Of a stretch of DNA of 64,000 nucleotides, positions 52,898-61,134 are shown piece by piece. The notes under the pieces are model-generated. The model ran no database searches and was not told the origin of the DNA. It saw nothing but the letters and a program-made list of their open reading frames with translations. The stretch covers positions 7,743,001 through 7,807,000 of the forward strand of contig NZ_CP012159.1 in the NCBI RefSeq assembly GCF_001189295.1, given 5' to 3'. Source of the stretch: Chondromyces crocatus. Its GTDB lineage: Bacteria; Myxococcota_A; Polyangia; Polyangiales; Polyangiaceae. The stretch's first letter is position 1, and every line of letters begins with the position of its first letter. Both the position numbers and the translations under genes were made by a program.

Positions 52898-53223
52898 ATT
52901 GATTATCCGCGCGCAAGACAGGAGCGCACGAAGATTCACGACCTCACCAGACATTCGACAAAGGACGCATACCCGGGATCACATGGGCAATGGTCTACGT
53001 CCCTGGCGACGTGATCGCATTGCAATCAGCACATTCTCGCTACACCGAATGGCGCGCGCACCCGTCGACCTCGCCACGCAGATACGATGCCCCAGACATC
53101 GGATTGCGTCGCCGCAGCGCCCCCCACCCGCGCAAGGCAGACATTCGCGAAATGGGCGCGCCGCGGCGTGACGTTGCGAACACGACGGACCGTGCCCCAG
53201 GCATCTCGAAACTGCTCCAGGCG

Positions 53224-54108
53224 TCAGACCAGCAGCGTGGACCTGGCCGCCTCCGAGAAGAAGTCGACGAACGCGCGCACCCGAGGCGGCAGCAAGCGCC
53301 CTTGCGGGAAGGCGATGTGGATGGGCAGCCCCTCCTCGCGGAACTCCGAGAGCAAGCAGACCAAGCGCCCTCGCCTCACGTCCTCCTCCGCCACGATCTC
53401 CGGCAGGTGGGCGATGCCGAGCCCGTCGAGCGCCGCGGCCCGCAGGGTCTCGTTGCTGTCGGCCGCGATCGGCCCGCGCGGAAGCAGACGTCCGCCCGAG
53501 GGCAGCTCCCAGGGCACCCGCAGCCCGTTGCGCACGTAGGCGAGCCCCGTGTGTCCTGCCAGGGCCTCGGGCGTCTGCGGCGTCCCGCGCGCCTCCAGGT
53601 AGGAGGGCGCCGCGTAGAACTGCCGCCTCAGTCGACCGATGCGCCGGAGCACCAGCCGCCCATCGTCCACGTGGCCCACCCGCACCACCACGTCGACCTG
53701 CTCCGACAGCGGGTCCACGTACCGGTCCGTGAGCCCCACCTCCAGCTCCAGCTCCGGGTATGCCCCCGCGAACGCCGAGAGCCGAGGCAGCACCCACGCC
53801 CGACCGAGATCCAGCGGCACGCTCGCCCGGAGCAGCCCCCGCGGCGTCGTCGCCTGCGTCACCCGCACCATCGCCTCGTCCAGGTCGTCGAACGCCCGCC
53901 GCACCCGCTCGTAGAGCTCCTGGCCCTCGCTGGTCAGCGCAAGCCCCTGCCCTCCCCGCACCACCAGCCGCACCCCGAGCTGCGCCTCCAGCTTACTGAC
54001 CAGCTTACTGAAGGCCGACGGGGTCATCCCCGCCTCGCGGGCCGCAGCGCTGAAGCTGCCAGCGCGCACGCTGCGCACGAAAGCACGAAGGTTCGGCCAG
54101 GGATCCAT
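53224..54108 (-). CDS. LysR-family regulator
   Basis: A 294-aa LysR-type regulator. The winged helix reads LRAFVRSVRAGSFSAAAREAG and LEAQLGVRLVVRGGQGLALTSEG. The effector domain then starts GLLRASVPLDLGRAWVLP. Seen motifs include LTDRYVDPLSEQVDVVVRVG and ADSNETLRAAALDGLGIAHLP. It is divergent from the NAD-epimerase at 54239 (130-bp gap), its probable target. Confidence 0.92.
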   Translation of the reverse strand: MDPWPNLRAFVRSVRAGSFSAAAREAGMTPSAFSKLVSKLEAQLGVRLVVRGGQGLALTSEGQELYERVRRAFDDLDEAMVRVTQATTPRGLLRASVPLDLGRAWVLPRLSAFAGAYPELELEVGLTDRYVDPLSEQVDVVVRVGHVDDGRLVLRRIGRLRRQFYAAPSYLEARGTPQTPEALAGHTGLAYVRNGLRVPWELPSGGRLLPRGPIAADSNETLRAAALDGLGIAHLPEIVAEEDVRRGRLVCLLSEFREEGLPIHIAFPQGRLLPPRVRAFVDFFSEAARSTLLV

Positions 54109-54238
54109 GGGCTTTGCCTCCCAGGCACATCGCCTTTGCCCGCGATACGCCTCCCACGCCGCTCAGGCAAGCGCCATGGTGGTGGCACCCACGGCGCGCC
54201 CCCGAAGCCACGGCGGCCTGGCCGAAAGAGAGAGCACC

Positions 54239-55156
54239 ATGACACGCGCACTGATCACGGGAGCAACGGGATACATCGGCGGCTCCGTCGCCCAGCGGCT
54301 GGTCCAGGATGGCTTCGAGGTCGTGGCCCTCGTCCGGCGCAGCGAAGACGTCGCCCGGCTCGAAGCCCGCGGCCTGAAACCCCAGGTGGGCAGCCTCGAC
54401 GACGGCGCCCTCCTCGCGCGCCTGGCCAGCGAGGCCGATCTGGTGGTGAACACCGCCGACTCCGATCACCGCAGCACCCTCGAAGCCCTCCTCGGCGCCC
54501 TCCGCGGCACCGGCAAGCGGCTCGTCCACACCAGCGGCTCGTCCATCGTCGCCGATCACGCCGACGGCGAGGCCTCCGACCGCATCTACGACGAGGACAC
54601 GCCCTTCACCCCCATCCCCGAGAAGGCTGCTCGCGTCGCCATCGACACCCTGGTGCGTGACGCCGCGCGCGACGGTGTGCACAGCATCGTCATCTGCCCG
54701 ACCATGATCTATGGCCGCGGCACCGGCGTGAAGCGCGACTCCATCCAGGTCCCCCTTCTCGCGCGCGTCGCTCGCGAGCGCGGTGCCGGCGTCCACATCG
54801 GCGCCGGCCTCAACGCCTGGTCGAACGTCCACATCGAGGACCTCGTCGACCTCTACGCCCTCGCCATCGAGCGCGCCGCCCCCGGCTCGTTTTTCTTCGC
54901 GGAGAACGGCGAGAACTCCCTCCGCGACATCGCCACCGCCCTCAGCCACGCCCTCGGCTTCGGCGGCAAGACGGTGAGCTGGCCCATCGCCGAGGCCATC
55001 GAGCAATACGGCGCGGAAGCCGCCCGCTTCGGCCTCGCCTCGAACAGCCGCGTCCGTGGCGTGCGCTCCCGCGCCGACCTCGGCTGGAAGCCGCACCGCA
55101 CGGCCCTCCTCGACGAGATCGAGCGCGGCTCCTACCGCGACGACTTCGGGCGCTGA
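54239..55156 (+). CDS. NAD(P)-dependent epimerase/dehydratase-like protein
   Basis: A 305-aa extended SDR. The cofactor loop is TGATGYIGGSVAQRL, followed by RRSEDVARLEARG. The catalytic area is VHTSGSSIVADHADGEASD. The usual YxxxK is not present: the position reads PIPEKAARVAIDT, as in other atypical members with unchanged fold. It may bind NADP without classical epimerase action. It is divergent from the LysR gene, and 103 bp of 21-bp repeats separate its stop from the convergent epimerase gene. Confidence 0.88.
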   Translation: MTRALITGATGYIGGSVAQRLVQDGFEVVALVRRSEDVARLEARGLKPQVGSLDDGALLARLASEADLVVNTADSDHRSTLEALLGALRGTGKRLVHTSGSSIVADHADGEASDRIYDEDTPFTPIPEKAARVAIDTLVRDAARDGVHSIVICPTMIYGRGTGVKRDSIQVPLLARVARERGAGVHIGAGLNAWSNVHIEDLVDLYALAIERAAPGSFFFAENGENSLRDIATALSHALGFGGKTVSWPIAEAIEQYGAEAARFGLASNSRVRGVRSRADLGWKPHRTALLDEIERGSYRDDFGR

Positions 55157-55180
55157 GCCAGGGCAGCCCGCTCGCGGGCC

Positions 55181-55259
55181 CCGACGATCCGTGCGCGAGC
55201 GACGACGGTCCGCGCACGAGTGCCGACGACCCGCGCGCGAGCGCCGACGACCCGCCGCG
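55181..55259. repeat. 21-bp tandem repeats between convergent genes
   Basis: Three full units and one partial unit of about 21 bp (consensus CCGACGACCCGCGCGCGAGCG) fill most of the 103-bp gap between the ends of two convergent epimerase-like genes. No T-tract follows, but its GC-rich self-complementary units could act on both transcripts. Confidence 0.7.
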
Positions 55260-56279
55260 CTAGATCCACTTCTCCTGGCGGTACCAGTCGAACGCCGCCC
55301 GGATCCCGCGCTCCAGCCCGAACTCGTGGTTCCACCCCAGCACCGAGCGCAGCGCGTCGCTCCGGCACGTCCACGCCTCCTGGGCCCCCATCTTCGCCTT
55401 CTGCCGGTTGAACAGCCGCGGCTTCCCGTCGAACCGCGTCGCCAGCTCACCGCCCACCGCGGCCAGGCTCACCAGCGCCTCCGGCAGGTTCAGCGTGCGC
55501 ACCCGTCGCCCGCTCGCGTCCACGATCGCCTGCTGGAAACGCTCCCAGGTCAGCGGCTCGTTGTCGCACACGAAGAACCCCTGCTGCACCGCGCCCGGGT
55601 GCGACGCGGCCGCCAGCATCGCCGACACCATGTCGTCCACGTACACCGCCGAGAACCACCGGTTCCGGTTCCCGAAGAACACGTTCCGCCCCTGCGACGC
55701 CTCGCGGAACAGGTTGAAGTAGTCCACGTCCCCCGGACCGTAGACCCCACCGGGCCGCAGGATGGTCCACGGCAGCTCCTTCGCCGCCTCGACCACGTAC
55801 TCCGCCTCCAGCTTGGTGTCCCCGTAGTGCTCCAGCGGACGCCGCGGGCTCGACTCCACGTGGGGTTTCGCCGCGCTCGAGGGCCCGTAAGCGGCCAGTG
55901 TCGACACGTGCACGAACCGCTTCACCTCCGGGTGCGCCCGCTTCAGCGCCTCCAGCAGGTTGCGGGTGGGCATCACGTTCGCCCGCGAGAAGTCGTCGCG
56001 CGTCACGCCCTTCGTCGCCCCGGCCAGGTGGAACACCACATCGGGCTTCTCTTCGGCCATGAGCCGCTCCAGCCCGGCCACGTCCTCGTACTCCACCTCG
56101 GCCGAGCGCCCCTTCTTCGCCACGGGGGAGCCCCGGCGGCGCACCGCCACCACGTCGAGCCCGCGGGCGAGCAGCGCATCGCGCAGGCGGCCCCCGATGA
56201 AGCCGCTGGCTCCGGTCAGCAGGGCCTTGCCCTGGAGTGCTTGGGGTTCTGCGGAGGGAGTCGTCGTCTCGGTTGTCAC
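55260..56279 (-). CDS. NAD-dependent epimerase/dehydratase-family protein
   Basis: A 339-aa extended SDR with the cofactor loop TGASGFIGGRLRDAL near residue 19, then RRRGSPVAK. FVHVSTLAAYGP supplies the active Ser and HYGDTKLEAEYV the catalytic Tyr and Lys. The size and WTILRPGGVYGPGDVDYF fit sugar-nucleotide or steroid-like (3-beta-HSD) members. Substrate unknown. It is convergent with the epimerase at 54239. About 200 bp of CAGCGCCGCTC-rich sequence separate it from the APH gene upstream. Confidence 0.92.
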   Translation of the reverse strand: MTTETTTPSAEPQALQGKALLTGASGFIGGRLRDALLARGLDVVAVRRRGSPVAKKGRSAEVEYEDVAGLERLMAEEKPDVVFHLAGATKGVTRDDFSRANVMPTRNLLEALKRAHPEVKRFVHVSTLAAYGPSSAAKPHVESSPRRPLEHYGDTKLEAEYVVEAAKELPWTILRPGGVYGPGDVDYFNLFREASQGRNVFFGNRNRWFSAVYVDDMVSAMLAAASHPGAVQQGFFVCDNEPLTWERFQQAIVDASGRRVRTLNLPEALVSLAAVGGELATRFDGKPRLFNRQKAKMGAQEAWTCRSDALRSVLGWNHEFGLERGIRAAFDWYRQEKWI

Positions 56280-56479
56280 GGCGAGCGGATCTGCCGCGTG
56301 TCGCGGGGCGCTGCAAGCCGAGCGGGGCGCGAAAACGCCTTCGCGCAGCCCTGCGGCGGCGGCCGGGTCCCCCCGACCGCGCCGCCGCAGACCGGATCAC
56401 GTGTCAGGCGACACGCCGCTCAGCACCGCGGAGCACCGCTCAGCGCCGCTCCGTGCAGCGTCATGCAGCGCAGCGCCGC

Positions 56480-57565
56480 TCACTCGAGCGCCCGGAGCTG
56501 ACCGAGCAGCATCGGCACGTACTCGAACCACGCCGGCAGCTCCCGGCCGCACGAGGCCGCCCAGAGGGTGCCTTGCAACAGCCGCAGGTTCCGGAACAGG
56601 GTCACCCGTGACGGCGCTGGCGCCCCCGGATAGGCCGCGTGCGCCACCATCTCGTCACCGGCCTCGAGGCCGCACAGATCCCAGCCCACGGGGCCCAGGC
56701 ACGTGTCCTCGAAGTCGTTCCAGAGCCAGCCGCCCGTGACCGGGATCAGGTTCCCCACGTGCGCATCCCCGTGGATCGGCTGCACCGGCCCCAGCCCCAC
56801 CGCGCGCAGCTCTCCGAGGATCCTGTCGGCCATGCGCTGCATGAACGCCAGGTCCTCCACCGACACCAGCGTCGTCTCTCCAGCGAGGCGGTCGAGCCCG
56901 CGCTGGATGTCACCGAGCGGCACCAGCTCGGGCAGCTCCCCCGGGTAGTCCCGCAGCGCCGCGTGCAGCTCGCCCAGCATCTGCGCAGCGACGACCGTCT
57001 CCGGCGGCTTGTCCCCCGCGGGCTGGACGTACCGCCAGAACGACATGTGCAGCCCATCGTGCTCGAACGGCGTCGCGGGCAGCTCGTCGCTCGGTGGCAC
57101 CACGGGCGCCCCCTGCGCCGCAAGGAATGCGGACACGTCGAGCTCCCGCTGCAGCCAGGGCTCGATCGGCGCGCGCAGGACAGCGGTCACCGTGCTCACC
57201 CGGGCCACCACGGGCGCGGGCGAGAGGAGCACCCGCACCGCGCACGCCTCCGCCAGCACCTTGGGCTCCTTCACGGTCAGCCCGTGGGCCTTGGCAACGG
57301 CCACCGCCGACGCGACGGCGCGTGCGTTCCGCGCGAGGTGGCGTGCCGTCGCCTCGTCGAGGATGCGGCGCACCTCGTCCTTCGACGCGGCCCCACCAGC
57401 CTTCGAGGAATCCCCGCCGACGCCTCCTGGCGGCGCTTCGGGCGATGACGGCGGGGAAACCGGGGAAGCCGAGGCGCCCCGCATGGGGTCCTCGGACAGC
57501 GCCTCGGGCGAGGACGTGGAAGCAGCGGGATGGGAAGAAGAAGCATTTCCTGATCGGGTCGACAT
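56480..57565 (-). CDS. aminoglycoside-phosphotransferase-like kinase
   Basis: A 361-aa protein kinase-like enzyme of the APH/choline kinase fold. The first about 60 residues are a Ser/Pro/Gly-rich low-complexity leader. The kinase part has LGELHAALRDYPGEL, PIHGDAHVGNLI with the catalytic Asp, and NDFEDTCLGPVGWDL with the metal-binding Asp. A conventional ATP-site Lys was not located with certainty. Members phosphorylate antibiotics, choline or sugars; the target is unknown here. ATG 57565 is used, but a start at residue 28 (MRGAS) is possible. Confidence 0.85.
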   Translation of the reverse strand: MSTRSGNASSSHPAASTSSPEALSEDPMRGASASPVSPPSSPEAPPGGVGGDSSKAGGAASKDEVRRILDEATARHLARNARAVASAVAVAKAHGLTVKEPKVLAEACAVRVLLSPAPVVARVSTVTAVLRAPIEPWLQRELDVSAFLAAQGAPVVPPSDELPATPFEHDGLHMSFWRYVQPAGDKPPETVVAAQMLGELHAALRDYPGELPELVPLGDIQRGLDRLAGETTLVSVEDLAFMQRMADRILGELRAVGLGPVQPIHGDAHVGNLIPVTGGWLWNDFEDTCLGPVGWDLCGLEAGDEMVAHAAYPGAPAPSRVTLFRNLRLLQGTLWAASCGRELPAWFEYVPMLLGQLRALE

Positions 57566-58049
57566 CTGAACGTCTCCAGTGCTCGTGTGGCCATGTGGCC
57601 GTAGGGACGAGCCACGGAGAGCCCGCGCGCGCTTCGCTCACGCCTCGGCGTCCCGCGGCGCTGCGCCGAGGAGGGGCCGGACGCGACGCATCGCACGTCG
57701 CCCGACCCATGCCTCGAAGACAGCATCCGGCCCGAACACCAGGGTGCAAACGACGCCGTTCAAGCTCTCCGCAGCGCGAAAAGCGGACACGGCGCGCAGC
57801 AGCGAGCGACCGGCGCGCCGTGAACGGCACGCCTCACGACCTCAGCGACACGGCGCGACCCGACGGGTCACGCCCATGGCGAGGTTCAGCTCGCTGCTGC
57901 CGTGCCGCGCTCTCGGATGAAAGCGAACGGCCCGAAACAAATACAGGCACCCATGCGCCCAACCGTAGTGCGCTCACGACGCTGCCGTCAAGCGACCGAG
58001 GACGCCCCGCTTGCCAGGCTTCCGGGGTCGGTCCGGGCCGGCGCTGGCT
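57566..58049. other. 484-bp gene-free region
   Basis: This stretch lies upstream of the APH-like gene and downstream of the metallophosphatase gene. Neither strand has a convincing open frame, tRNA or terminator. A promoter for the APH gene is expected near 57566 but could not be recognised. Confidence 0.6.
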
Positions 58050-59519
58050 TCACAGCCAGTTCATGTTGCTCAGCGTGTGCTTCCCGTCGCTGCGCTCCGT
58101 GTTCGTCGCTGGCGCGTAGACCCGCGTGGAGAGCGTGTTCGCCGCCGTGTCGATCTCGACGAGCCGCGTGGGGTTCGTCGACCCGTCGTGGAAGCAGTTC
58201 AGGAACTGGTGGATCTGGTTCCCGTGCACCCCCGTGTCCAACCGGTACGCCGCGTTGCCCACGTGCCCGGAGAACACCAGCCGCACGTTCGCGTACTGCT
58301 TGATCAGGTTGTCGAACACGTACTGCGGGCTGTTGTTTCCGTAGCCGCCATTCGTCTGCATGATCGTGCCATTGCTGTTCAGGTGAGAATGGGTGATGAC
58401 GATGACGTTATCGTTCGGGTGCTGCGCGAGCACCGTTTTCGCCCAGTCCACCGCGCCCGTCCTCGCCCACAGCTCCAGGCTGAGCACCATCCAGCTCGAC
58501 CCGCCGGCCGTGAACCGATGGTAGGAGTTGTCGATCTTCCCCGCCTCGTAGACCCCGCTCAGCGCCGAGAACCGTGACGTCGGGAAGTAGGTGTTGAACG
58601 TCGTCGTGTTCCGCAGGTTCGCGTTCACGTTCCCGGGGCACGCGCTCCCTCCCTGGCACACCGCCGCGGTGTCGTGGTTCCCGATGGCGATGGCGTACGG
58701 GATCTGCGCCGTGTCCAGCTTCACCAGCGCATCACTCGCCCGCACATAATGGATGTGGTCGGGCGTGTCCCAGTCGACCATGTCACCGCTATGGGCCACG
58801 AAGCGGACATCGAGGCTCGCCCGGTTCGCCACGATCCAGTCCAGCCGGTGCGTGAACCGGGTCGGCGCATAGACGATCTCCTGCTGCGTGTCGGGAATCA
58901 CCACGAACGTGAACTTCGTGTCGTCGTCGGGTGGCGTGACCGTGGCCTCTGGCGCCGCGTAGAACTTCACCCCCTCATCGAGCCAGCCCGAGGCCGACAG
59001 GCTCGCCCGGTCTGCCGCGCTCGTGGCGAAGCGGTGCTTGTTCAGCGTCGGACTCCGGTAGCGGTAGACCGGGATCAGGCATGGCCTGCTGGTCTTCGAC
59101 GCATAGAACCGGATCCCCTCGTCCGACGTGTACCCGTACTGCGTCTTCGCCTTGTCCCGCTCGTTCTCGTCGATGGTCCAGAGGAAGTTCCCCAGCGTCG
59201 GATTGTAGAGCCGGTACACCGGCGACAACCCCGTCCCGGTGCTGGCCGCGCCGTAGAATGCGATCCCTCGATCATCGGTGAAACCATGGTTGGTCGCCGC
59301 ATTGGCCGCCTCGTTCGCGTTCAGCGTGTACAGGCTCGCCCCGCCGTTCGGCTTCACCCGGTGATGGACCGGCGCAGGCATCTCCGCGCACGCCGAGACG
59401 GCCTCCGAAGCCACCTCCACGGCCTCTTCGATGACCCCCTCCTGCTCGACCTCACCCCCCACACAAGCGGCGAGCGCGAACGACCCGGCCAGCAACGCCA
59501 CGAATTTGAAGATCTTCAC
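58050..59519 (-). CDS. secreted metallophosphatase with DUF5648-like N-terminal domain
   Basis: A 489-aa lipoprotein, GTG start at 59519. The signal FVALLAGSFALAAC has a lipobox. Residues 50-190 contain three repeats of PVYRxxNPTLGNFLWTIDE and FYASKTSRPCLIPVYRY, with FTDDRGIAFYG between, matching the DUF5648 carbohydrate-like module. Residues 200-485 are a calcineurin-like phosphoesterase: VIPDTQQ, VAHSGDMVDW, IAIGNHDT, VITHSHLN and VFSGHVGN. The metal ligands are mostly in place, although the first DxH reads PDTQ. It may act as an extracellular phosphoesterase bound through the N-terminal module. Confidence 0.9.
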   Translation of the reverse strand: MKIFKFVALLAGSFALAACVGGEVEQEGVIEEAVEVASEAVSACAEMPAPVHHRVKPNGGASLYTLNANEAANAATNHGFTDDRGIAFYGAASTGTGLSPVYRLYNPTLGNFLWTIDENERDKAKTQYGYTSDEGIRFYASKTSRPCLIPVYRYRSPTLNKHRFATSAADRASLSASGWLDEGVKFYAAPEATVTPPDDDTKFTFVVIPDTQQEIVYAPTRFTHRLDWIVANRASLDVRFVAHSGDMVDWDTPDHIHYVRASDALVKLDTAQIPYAIAIGNHDTAAVCQGGSACPGNVNANLRNTTTFNTYFPTSRFSALSGVYEAGKIDNSYHRFTAGGSSWMVLSLELWARTGAVDWAKTVLAQHPNDNVIVITHSHLNSNGTIMQTNGGYGNNSPQYVFDNLIKQYANVRLVFSGHVGNAAYRLDTGVHGNQIHQFLNCFHDGSTNPTRLVEIDTAANTLSTRVYAPATNTERSDGKHTLSNMNWL

Positions 59520-59736
59520 TCTGCCAAACCTCGGTTTCTCTGGAACTGCAAAAGTCCCCTGGGCGCACCACGACCGCTCCCGGGCTGCACAGCGCCCGTG
59601 GTCGTAGCACTTCTGAAACCATTCGAGGTCGAGCTGGCGGGCCGTCACTCACCGGGGTTCATGCGTGCAAAGACGACCCGGCATTGCAATCATCCAACCG
59701 GAGCAGGCCCCTCGGACCGCCCCGCAGGCAGCCACC

Positions 59737-60885
59737 TCAGGGCGCGTTGCTCGCCCCGGCGCGGATCTTCTCCCGCACCCACTTCCCCGCGTCCGTCAGC
59801 GCCGACTCTTCCCAGCCCCCCGTGGGGCTCGCTCCCGGGCGCAGCGCCGACGCCGCCTCTTCCTTGTCGAACAGCGACCAGTTCGCCCAGCTCAGCTTGT
59901 GGGTGTCCATGAAGTCGAGCCAGCGCTGCGACTCCTCCAGATCGATCCCACCATTGCCGGACGCCTCGCATGTCCCCCACTCGGTCACGAACAGCGCGAG
60001 GCCCTTGTTCATCGCCGTCGTCGCCTTGTCCCGCAGGAACTGCCGGTGCGTCCCCGCATAGAAGTGGAGCGTGTAGGCCACGTTGTCGAAACCGACGACG
60101 GGATTGTCCGCCGCCACGTCCACGTCCTGCGACCACGTCGGCGTCCCGACCACCACCACGTTCCGCGCGCCCGTCTGACGGATGGCGCCGAGCACATCCT
60201 CCGCGTACGCCTTCACCTCGCTCCAGGGCTCACCGTCGGGCTCGTTGAAGATCTCGAAGATCACGTTTGGCGTCTGCCCGTACGTCTCCGCCATCTCGGT
60301 GAAGAAGCTCCGCGCCTGCGCCGTGTGCTGCGACGCGCTGTGATCGTGCCAGTCGATGATCACGTACACCCCGCGCGCGATCGCCGCGTCCACCACCACC
60401 TTCACCCGCGCCTTCTCCGCGTCGGGGTTCACCAGATACCCGTCCGGCTCCACCCCCAGCGCCGCGCGCACCACCGTCGCCTTCCAGTCGTCCACCAGCG
60501 TGTCCACGATCGACGCATTGTAGAAATTCTGCGCCCACTGGCTCCAGAACAGGCTCATCCCCCGGAGCTGCACCGCTTCCCCGTGCTCGTCTTCCAGCCG
60601 GTTTCCAGCGACCGACAGCCACCCGTGCCGGCCCACCACCGAGCCCTCCGGCTGCACCGGCGGATCGACCGGCGTCTCCGGATCGGGATCCGTGCTGCTC
60701 GTCGACGTGCCCGACGTGCTCGTCGTCCCCGTCGTCATGTTCCCGTGCGGCGCGGTCCCATCGTCCTCGGCCCCACCGCACCCCGTGACCAGCGCCGCCA
60801 GCGCCCCGAGCAGCGCCATCGACCGCTTCCATCCCGCCCCGTGCGACCTCGACGACCCCAGCGACTTCCCTGCAACGTGGACCAT
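59737..60885 (-). CDS. GH5-family cellulase-like lipoprotein
   Basis: A 382-aa exported glycoside hydrolase. The signal LLGALAALVTGC has the lipobox TGC. A Thr/Ser/Pro/Asp linker (TGTTSTSGTSTSS) joins it to the GH5 catalytic barrel. Visible family landmarks are VVRAALGVEP, VYVIIDWHDHS, the acid/base Glu in FEIFNEPDG, and the nucleophile Glu in LALFVTEWGTCEASG. The family hydrolyses beta-1,4-glucans or mannans. The start at 60885 (ATG) is preferred over 60915. It lies upstream of the metallophosphatase, 217 bp away on the same strand. Confidence 0.93.
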   Translation of the reverse strand: MVHVAGKSLGSSRSHGAGWKRSMALLGALAALVTGCGGAEDDGTAPHGNMTTGTTSTSGTSTSSTDPDPETPVDPPVQPEGSVVGRHGWLSVAGNRLEDEHGEAVQLRGMSLFWSQWAQNFYNASIVDTLVDDWKATVVRAALGVEPDGYLVNPDAEKARVKVVVDAAIARGVYVIIDWHDHSASQHTAQARSFFTEMAETYGQTPNVIFEIFNEPDGEPWSEVKAYAEDVLGAIRQTGARNVVVVGTPTWSQDVDVAADNPVVGFDNVAYTLHFYAGTHRQFLRDKATTAMNKGLALFVTEWGTCEASGNGGIDLEESQRWLDFMDTHKLSWANWSLFDKEEAASALRPGASPTGGWEESALTDAGKWVREKIRAGASNAP

Positions 60886-61134
60886 ACCCGACCCTAACCC
60901 AGCGCACGCACCCACCGCTCACCGAAATCACCAAGCCGCATCGATTTCGAGCCGTGTTTGCCAGGCCGCGGGAAAAATCGCGCTGCATTCGCGGCGCGCC
61001 CATGACCATTTCGATCGCATCCACCGCGATCGAATCGATCACCCCCTCTCCGTGCTGGATCGAACCGATCATCCTCCCGCGGAAACACCACCTCCACGGC
61101 CGCTCGACCTTCCCTCGGGTGATAACGTCGCTCC

